Of a stretch of DNA of 64,000 nt, positions 58,786 to 64,000 are shown one piece after another; position 1 is the first letter of the stretch, and each line of letters begins with the position of its first letter. The notes under the pieces are model-generated. The model made no database searches. It was not told the DNA's origin and was given only the letters and a program-made list of their open reading frames with translations. Source of the DNA: Phycisphaerales bacterium (GTDB lineage Bacteria > Planctomycetota > Phycisphaerae > Phycisphaerales > SM1A02); NCBI GenBank assembly GCA_030748805.1, contig JASMLG010000005.1, forward strand, positions 1 through 64,000, given 5' to 3'. The position numbers and the translations under genes are program-made.

Positions 58786-59997
58786 ATGTATAAAAAAATA
58801 ATCCAACACTATCCATGTAGCAGGCGAGAGTTTATTGTCGCATCTGGATTGTTTGTTGCGGGTGGTTTGGTTTCCTGTCGTAGCGAAGAAATAGAGCGTC
58901 CAAAGACTCGAGTTTTTACAGAACCAATACACATTCGTGTCCGAATCGGAAAAAACCTTCAAAGGGTGACTATTGGTGACAACATATTCACACACACATC
59001 TGTTGGGAATACGCCCAAAACAATTGAATTAAAACCCAACACAAAAATTACAATTGCAGAGAAAACCAAAACAATATCGGGAACAATCGTGTTACACCCA
59101 AAAGAAAATGTGGTCGACACTTTTGATGTTGTTGCACATATTCCAATCGAAAAATATCTGCCAGGAGTTATTGCTGGAGAATTATTCGCTCACTGGCATC
59201 CAGCAACGTTTTCTGCGCAAGCGGTCGCAGCGAGGAGCTATGCAGCGAGCAGCCATCTTGATCGTCAGGGAAAATCACACTACGACCTAACTGATGGTCC
59301 CTCATCACAAATGTTTTTAGGGGAAGTTGCGCTTGAGGTTGCGCACCGCGCCGTAGAAGAAACCAAGGGAGTTGTGCTTCACTACAACAACAACATAATC
59401 CCCGCCTACTACAGTTCGTGTTGTGGTGGCCTAGCTGCGAACGCAACAGACGCAATAAGTTTGTCGGAACAACACAAAATACCACCACTTCAGGGACACT
59501 CTGGCGAAGATCTATGCACATCGTTGGATATTCATAAATGGAAAGCAAACCGTTCTGCAAGACTTTTGAGAAAAAGATTGAACGCATGTGCAAAACCAAT
59601 GAATATTCCAACACTTGCTGACATTCGAACGATTCGTTCAATAGAGTCAGTTGAGAAGAATCAACACGGTCGCCCAACCCAACTGGTTATTCGCGGTCGA
59701 AGAAACGAAACACATGAGGTTCGTGCTCGAGACTTTGTTCGAGCAGCGAATGCCACAATTCCATCATTGCCAAAAACAAAGGGGAGGGTGTGGTCATCAT
59801 TTCTTAATGGCGAAAAAAACGGTTCGAATCTATCGATAACAGGTTTTGGTATGGGGCACGGTGTGGGGTTGTGTCAATATGGTGCCCAAGAACTTGCTGG
59901 ACGCGGTGAAACTTGGGAAGACATACTCTCTTGGTACTACCCAAAGGCCACCCTTCTGGCTCAGAGCCAAGTTGGCTCTGAGCCAAGTTGGCTCTGA
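58786..59997 (+). CDS. SpoIID/LytB-domain protein, Tat-type lipoprotein signal
   Basis: SpoIID proteins cut or stimulate cutting of denuded peptidoglycan glycan strands. The signal has a twin-arginine motif in SRREFIVASGLFVAGG and then a lipobox LVSC, suggesting a Tat-exported lipoprotein. The core is VVAHIPIEKYLPGVIAGELF near residue 110, SAQAVAARSYAASS near 143, and the C-terminal GFGMGHGVGLCQYGAQELAG near 362. This domain is best known from endospore formers, but outer-membrane bacteria carry it too. The last ~12 residues (AQSQVGSEPSWL) are encoded by a palindromic repeat, so the original C terminus may have been altered. The start has a TACACT hexamer ten bases upstream and is divergent from lemA. 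Confidence 0.88.
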   Translation: MYKKIIQHYPCSRREFIVASGLFVAGGLVSCRSEEIERPKTRVFTEPIHIRVRIGKNLQRVTIGDNIFTHTSVGNTPKTIELKPNTKITIAEKTKTISGTIVLHPKENVVDTFDVVAHIPIEKYLPGVIAGELFAHWHPATFSAQAVAARSYAASSHLDRQGKSHYDLTDGPSSQMFLGEVALEVAHRAVEETKGVVLHYNNNIIPAYYSSCCGGLAANATDAISLSEQHKIPPLQGHSGEDLCTSLDIHKWKANRSARLLRKRLNACAKPMNIPTLADIRTIRSIESVEKNQHGRPTQLVIRGRRNETHEVRARDFVRAANATIPSLPKTKGRVWSSFLNGEKNGSNLSITGFGMGHGVGLCQYGAQELAGRGETWEDILSWYYPKATLLAQSQVGSEPSWL

Positions 59998-60001
59998 GCC
60001 A
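59957..60001. repeat. Three tandem 13-bp palindromes spaced 16 bp apart
   Basis: TGGCTCAGAGCCA at 59957-59969 and TGGCTCTGAGCCA at 59973-59985 and 59989-60001 are separated by AGT. The outer copies with flanks also form a 17-bp inverted repeat (59954-59970 with 59988-60004). The spoIID-like stop codon TGA lies inside the third copy. The same 13-mer occurs once more at 44081-44093, inside the signal-peptide end of the M16 gene. Confidence 0.85.
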
Positions 60002-60002
60002 G

Positions 60003-60034
60003 AAAAAGCGGCGACTCCGATAGGAAGTCGCCGC
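60003..60034 (-). terminator. Intrinsic terminator for the coiled-coil protein gene
   Basis: On the minus strand GCGGCGACT and AGTCGCCGC form a nine-base-pair GC-rich stem (60008-60016 with 60026-60034), extended by a CC/GG pair over a small bulge, and it is followed by TTTTTC. It lies 40 bp beyond the stop of the leftward gene and next to the palindromic repeat. Confidence 0.82.
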
Positions 60035-60074
60035 CAGTGCTAAACGCCTTGCAACACGCAAGGGTATCTATGTT

Positions 60075-60977
60075 TTAATCTGAATCAAGAAGTGCGTAGG
60101 GTCCATCAGCCTCATCCACACCTTTCTCAACCGTTTGAACAAATGGATTTTCAAACAACCGGTCCGAAGTATCAAACCTTGCACGAGTTTCATAATCAGA
60201 TCCAGCACCCGTATCAGTTAGAGCCAAAATAGTGCTTTCTTGTACAGTTCGTATTTCTGCGAGTTGTGAACGAACCTGATCAAGGTTTCCCGCGTTTCCA
60301 AAGCGGTCAAAACCAGAAAGTGTTTCTTGCTGTTGTTCAACCATGGCAATGATATGGTCGTTTCGTTCTATTGCATCAATTTCACGATCAAGTTGCCAAA
60401 GCTGAGCCCTATATGTTTCGTGTTCATGTTCAATATTCTCAAGCACATCCTTAAGCCGGACGCGCTGCTCGTGTAGCAACTCCATTTGTCGACGATTGGA
60501 AGCTATACGATCCTCATAATTTGCACGAACAGTTCGTATTCTTCTTCCTTCAGTGTATGCAGATTCAAGATCATACCGAACACCCTCAAACCTGATCGAC
60601 GGTGTGCCACTTGAAGACGAAACAGCTTCAGCATCTTCAACAAGTGTTCGCAACACATCCAAATCTACAGTTGTGAGTTCAACAACACGAACAGCAATGT
60701 TTTCATCTCGCTTAAATTGTTCCAACTGTTGTTCAAGTCGAGCAATTTCTCCACGCACCTCAGCAATACGTGATGGGTATTGTTTTGCAAGATCATCAAG
60801 TTGTCTTCGAAGAGCAACTGGATCATCAACCAAACCCTCTACAACAGTGTTTGCTTCTTGGCGAAGTTGATCAATACAAGCCATGACTCGCTGTGGTCCA
60901 ACCAAAATAGTTATACCCCCAATTACAAGTCCCCCAATAATTCCCCAACGAACAATAAATCGTGATGTGGCGCCCAT
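60075..60977 (-). CDS. Coiled-coil protein with N-terminal membrane anchor
   Basis: Residues ~9-30 form a membrane segment (RWGIIGGLVIGGITILVGP). The rest is predominantly long charged helices, for example AEVRGEIARLEQQLEQFKRD and RQMELLHEQRVRLKDVLENI and LDREIDAIERNDHIIAMVEQ, and the end is acidic (VDEADGPYALLDSD). Overall it recalls PspA/LemA-like membrane scaffolds, but I see no family signature. AGGAGG before the ATG at 60977 sets the start. Strand and position place it opposite the ECF sigma factor gene, with 140 bp between the starts, so common regulation is possible. Confidence 0.72.
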   Translation of the reverse strand: MGATSRFIVRWGIIGGLVIGGITILVGPQRVMACIDQLRQEANTVVEGLVDDPVALRRQLDDLAKQYPSRIAEVRGEIARLEQQLEQFKRDENIAVRVVELTTVDLDVLRTLVEDAEAVSSSSGTPSIRFEGVRYDLESAYTEGRRIRTVRANYEDRIASNRRQMELLHEQRVRLKDVLENIEHEHETYRAQLWQLDREIDAIERNDHIIAMVEQQQETLSGFDRFGNAGNLDQVRSQLAEIRTVQESTILALTDTGAGSDYETRARFDTSDRLFENPFVQTVEKGVDEADGPYALLDSD

Positions 60978-61118
60978 GGCAACCTCCTTTTATTATGCTT
61001 TTGCACAGAAACGCTCTGTTGCTCTTGGTTCTTAGGAAACTAATCAACTATATTTCAGGAAAACATAATCGATTGGGTAAAATCCACAAATGACTTTTCC
61101 CAATAAGGAAATGTGCCA

Positions 61119-61847
61119 ATGAACGCCCTCACAACATCGTTTGTGCATCGTCTTCGTGAACGCGACGAAGAGGCATGGTTTGAATTGTGGCAAGATTTTG
61201 GACCAGCCATTCGTTTTCAACTTCAAAAATGGGGTCGTGGTCGAGTGGGTTTTGAAACCATACAAGACCTAACCCAAGAAACACTAGCAGAACTTTCAAA
61301 ATGTATAGATCGGTATGACCCAAATCGTGGCGCTCGGTTTAGTACATGGCTTCTCACAATCGCAAAACATATTCTTGGCGATGAAATAGATCGAAGAAAC
61401 GCTAAAAAACGCGGTAGTGGGGTGAAACCTCTTTCACTCGACGAACGCATTGATTCAAAAAGCGCGGTGCTACAAGTAGATGAAATATTTGAACAACGAA
61501 TGTTTGGTGCAAAAATTTGCGCCGCAATCCGAAGAACTGAATCAGAAGTCGATTTTCTTCATTTCCAGGTCTGGCGCATGCGGGTGCTAGACAATAAGGT
61601 TGGAAAGGAAATTTCGGCACAACTAGGAATTAGTGAACCAACAGTGAGTAGACATGTGTCAAAGATAAGAGAGTGTTTAAGACAAAACATCATGAAAGTC
61701 GTTATGCAATATAGTTTTACTCCAGAAGAAGAAGGAGAAATATCTTCGGGTGGAATAAGTGGAAACGACCTAGAATTTGATACTGCTGTGAGCGAGTTGT
61801 ATCACACGCACCAACTGTTTCTTGAACAAGAAAGTGGAAGATTGTAG
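61119..61847 (+). CDS. ECF-type RNA polymerase sigma factor
   Basis: Region 2 is seen at residues ~10-85 (RERDEEAWFELWQDFGPAIR, then QDLTQETLAELSKCIDRYDP and ARFSTWLLTIAKHILGDEID), and region 4 at ~145-195 with the helix-turn-helix VGKEISAQLGISEPTVSRHV. A ~50-residue acidic C-terminal tail (FTPEEEGEISSGGISG) goes beyond region 4. AAGGAA eight bases before the ATG at 61119 sets the start; a GTG at 61113 is possible. No anti-sigma factor gene is present. Two bases after the stop begins a Ser/Thr kinase gene, the arrangement typical of planctomycete ECF groups thought to be controlled by kinases. Confidence 0.88.
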   Translation: MNALTTSFVHRLRERDEEAWFELWQDFGPAIRFQLQKWGRGRVGFETIQDLTQETLAELSKCIDRYDPNRGARFSTWLLTIAKHILGDEIDRRNAKKRGSGVKPLSLDERIDSKSAVLQVDEIFEQRMFGAKICAAIRRTESEVDFLHFQVWRMRVLDNKVGKEISAQLGISEPTVSRHVSKIRECLRQNIMKVVMQYSFTPEEEGEISSGGISGNDLEFDTAVSELYHTHQLFLEQESGRL

Positions 61848-61849
61848 AA

Positions 61850-63568
61850 ATGTGGTCGACTCTCTTCGCATGTTTTGGAACAGTTGTTGCCCTTGTTGGA
61901 GCAATACTGTTAGTTGTTTATGTTGTGATTCCAGTTATTGGCCATGTATTTTTGTTTTTTGGGCGATTAGTTCGGTTTGTTTTTCAAGAACTTCGTGATC
62001 TTATTTTGATACCAATCGCGCTGTTTGTTGGAATAATAAAGTTGCTCCGAGCAACCTTGTGTGTGGTACTTGCGCGGTGGGATCTGGTTCACACAGAAAT
62101 GAAATCCTCAAAGCGACGGTTTTCTGAAGCGTACAAAAGAATTATTGCCGTGTTTATAGATAACCCACTTGGTGTAATTGGAATTAAAACCGAAACACCC
62201 GCGTTTGTGCAAGAACTCAACTTAAAACCAACAAATTCACCACCAAACATGTTTAGCGGATATTCAATTGTTGGAACACTACCAACAGGTGGAAGTGGCG
62301 CTAGGCTCTACGTTGCCAACTCTTCAAAAGACTCAACAAAGGTTGTAATAAAAAACTTTGATGTTTCAGCGGGTTCTCAACTCCCGCAAATAGTCAGAGA
62401 ATCTCGCGCAATGGAATCTGCTAAGAAACTTGGGCTCGTTCTAGAACACCACCTAGACAATGAGCGATTTTGGTATGCGATGCCGTACCACTCCGGCGAC
62501 CATCTAGGAGTAGTGACAAATAAACTCCATGGAAAATCAGAAAAACTATCTGAAACTCAACTTCAAACTGTATTGTTGTATCAACACACACTGCTCCAAA
62601 CACTTCAAGAATACCACAACTCAGGTCTTTGGCATAAAGATGTAAAACCAGACAACATAATAATTCACGATGGTTGTGCACACCTTGTTGATTTGGGTTT
62701 GGTAACACCGCTTGCCTCTGCAATGACACTTACTACGCATGGCACCGAGTATTTTCGAGACCCAGAACTTGTTAGACAAGCAATGCGTGGCGTTAAGGTT
62801 CACCAAGTAGATGGATCGAAGTTTGATGTATTTGGGGCTGGTGCGGTTTTATACTTTATGCTTGAAAATACATTTCCAGCACACGGTGGTCTTAGCGACT
62901 TTAGTAAGGAGAGCCCAGAAAGTCTTCGATGGGTCGTGCGCCGAGCAATGGCAGATTACGACAAGCGATACACATCTATTGAGGAGATGTTAAAAGATAT
63001 AGAGAAGATTCTCAGTGCCAATAACATTTATAGTGTTCGACCCGCAGACCTTCCATCCATGGGAGGTAATGCACCAAAAGAGTTTGCACGGAAATTACCA
63101 GCAAGAACAACCCCATCGACTGGTGGTGGACCATTTAAACCACAAAAATACAGAACAAAACCATTTGGGCTTGTTGTTTTGTTGGTATTGGTGGCGGTTG
63201 GCGCAGCAGTGTTAATGAACAACAACAACCCAGATATAGAAACTATCCCAAGTGAGGTGGAAATACAAACTCCTTCTGGAACGATATTAGTTGTAAATGA
63301 ACTTTCTACATCACACAACACCCTGTTAAGAAAAGGGGCTTCAAACAAGATAGCCGAACTAGGTGTTTCTGGTTGGGAGTTGGCTCTTGATCCAGAAAAA
63401 GAAGCACGGGTTCGTACTTGGCTACCATCAGATCCATCGGTGACACCGATTCAACAAAGCAAGTTTGATAACGAAAACATTTCTGGCATACTTCTTATCC
63501 AAGAAGGCAAAGAAACAAAACCTTTGATTTATTTTGTTGATCAACATGGTGCAGTTGTGCTCCCGTAA
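61850..63568 (+). CDS. Membrane-embedded serine/threonine protein kinase
   Basis: Two N-terminal membrane helices (residues ~5-35 and 45-75) precede the kinase domain at about 140-390. The glycine-rich loop is GTLPTGGSGARLYVA, the ATP lysine VVIKNFD, the catalytic loop WHKDVKPDNIII (HKD instead of HRD) and the metal loop LVDLGLVT (DLG instead of DFG). A third membrane helix (GLVVLLVLVAVGAAVLM) near residue 435 leads to a C-terminal ~120-residue region that would be periplasmic. All catalytic residues (K, D, N, D) are present, so activity is likely. The gene follows the ECF sigma gene by two bases, and the sigma factor is the obvious candidate target or partner. Confidence 0.88.
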   Translation: MWSTLFACFGTVVALVGAILLVVYVVIPVIGHVFLFFGRLVRFVFQELRDLILIPIALFVGIIKLLRATLCVVLARWDLVHTEMKSSKRRFSEAYKRIIAVFIDNPLGVIGIKTETPAFVQELNLKPTNSPPNMFSGYSIVGTLPTGGSGARLYVANSSKDSTKVVIKNFDVSAGSQLPQIVRESRAMESAKKLGLVLEHHLDNERFWYAMPYHSGDHLGVVTNKLHGKSEKLSETQLQTVLLYQHTLLQTLQEYHNSGLWHKDVKPDNIIIHDGCAHLVDLGLVTPLASAMTLTTHGTEYFRDPELVRQAMRGVKVHQVDGSKFDVFGAGAVLYFMLENTFPAHGGLSDFSKESPESLRWVVRRAMADYDKRYTSIEEMLKDIEKILSANNIYSVRPADLPSMGGNAPKEFARKLPARTTPSTGGGPFKPQKYRTKPFGLVVLLVLVAVGAAVLMNNNNPDIETIPSEVEIQTPSGTILVVNELSTSHNTLLRKGASNKIAELGVSGWELALDPEKEARVRTWLPSDPSVTPIQQSKFDNENISGILLIQEGKETKPLIYFVDQHGAVVLP

Positions 63569-63577
63569 AATGGGGTA

Positions 63578-64000
63578 ATGGACACCCAAACAATCTTGTT
63601 GATTGCAATAGCGGTGTTGTTTATGGCAACACTCTACTCAACAGTGGGACATGGTGGTGGATCAGGATATTTGGCGGTTCTTGCAATTGCAGCTGTTGCT
63701 CCCGAACAAATGCGTCCAACGGCGCTTTTGTTGAATATCGTTGTTGCGTCTATTGCAACATGGAAGTTTGGTTTAACAGGAACGTTTCACAAAAACCTGT
63801 TCATCCCACTTGTTTGCGCGAGTATCCCAGCAGCGTTTATTGGTGGATACATTGAAATCCCAAACCAAGTGTATAAACCAATAGTAGGGGTCGTGTTGTT
63901 GTATGCAGCAATACGGCTATTTGTTCCAATTAAGGGTTTGAAACATACAAAAAAACCAGTACTCACCATTGTTTTGATAGCAGGGATACTAATTGGATTA
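63578..64000 (+). CDS. TauE/SafE (TSUP)-family permease, N-terminal part (cut by window edge)
   Basis: An ATG at 63578, nine bases after the kinase stop, opens a frame that runs to the window end (141 codons, no stop). The product is very hydrophobic: AIAVLFMATLYSTVGHGGGS followed by GYLAVLAIAAVAPEQMRPTA is the conserved first half of TSUP permeases, and FIPLVCASIPAAFIGGYI and VGVVLLYAAIRL are the next helices. TSUP proteins transport sulfite, sulfoacetate, sulfonates or similar anions across the inner membrane. The substrate cannot be told from this half. Confidence 0.85.
   Translation, partial: MDTQTILLIAIAVLFMATLYSTVGHGGGSGYLAVLAIAAVAPEQMRPTALLLNIVVASIATWKFGLTGTFHKNLFIPLVCASIPAAFIGGYIEIPNQVYKPIVGVVLLYAAIRLFVPIKGLKHTKKPVLTIVLIAGILIGL

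Noticed and set aside
1..64000. CRISPR arrays, insertion sequences, prophage or integron genes, toxin-antitoxin pairs
   Set aside because: No repeat-spacer pattern, transposase, integrase, phage structural or toxin-antitoxin gene was seen; the only tandem repeat is the triple palindrome near 60 kb.

Overview
The window reads as an ordinary, densely packed stretch of bacterial chromosome, roughly low-to-mid 40s % GC by eye, with about 58 protein genes and two tRNA genes. Several features point to the phylum Planctomycetota, probably near the class Phycisphaerae: a secreted protease ending in a dockerin-like module, a TPR protein carrying two RNA polymerase alpha-CTD-like modules, an ECF sigma factor directly followed by a membrane-embedded Ser/Thr kinase, a thiamine phosphate synthase with an extra N-terminal domain, and an HTH/pseudo-receiver pair. 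This placement is inference from gene content; there is no rRNA gene here. No insertion sequence, prophage, integron, CRISPR array or toxin-antitoxin locus was seen.

Left part (1-21.5 kb). thiE (cut by the edge), a low-molecular-weight phosphatase and rpiB run leftward. Divergent from them is a rightward operon with three unrecognised proteins, the ABC ATPase LptB, a PEGA-type lipoprotein, an anchored unknown and a class IV aminotransferase. dnaE follows. A leftward block holds two degenerate-receiver proteins, then tsaB, a calcineurin-like phosphatase, an orphan DNA methyltransferase and upp. Divergent from upp is an export operon (TolC-like lipoprotein, HlyD-like adaptor) with ubiX, and then a lipoprotein, a deaminase and a very basic 43-residue peptide.

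Middle part (20-38.5 kb). A thiolase, fbp, a PrpD-family protein and a fused B12-binding/MeaB GTPase suggest short-chain acyl-CoA and propionate metabolism. argS and a VKOR-DsbA-DsbA fusion follow. A PQQ-type sugar dehydrogenase overlaps comEC, then come holB, lgt, trpD and dnaA. The 255-bp gap between trpD and dnaA contains a perfect DnaA box and a second box-like site. Strand composition at third codon positions appears to change sign somewhere between about 28 and 38 kb, with a polarity more like a replication terminus than an origin.

Right part (38.5-64 kb). A tRNA-Glu-like gene three nucleotides shorter than expected is followed by an isoprenoid synthase/methyltransferase pair, an inactive plus active M16 peptidase pair, rsmJ, tRNA-Ala, an SH3-domain protein, a second TolC-like lipoprotein, a Sua5-type TsaC and a ChaN-like lipoprotein. 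Then come the M14 carboxypeptidase with dockerin-like tail, a tandem thioredoxin protein, a MATE transporter, the TPR/alpha-CTD protein, an HtpX-like protease with LemA, a Tat-lipoprotein SpoIID homologue, a coiled-coil membrane protein, the sigma factor/kinase pair, and the start of a TauE/SafE permease.

I did not find a clearly new multi-gene defence or mobile system. The items most worth checking are the contracted tRNA-Glu, the dnaA-adjacent region with its composition switch, the B12-binding/MeaB fusion, the TPR/alpha-CTD protein and the acid-free 43-residue peptide.
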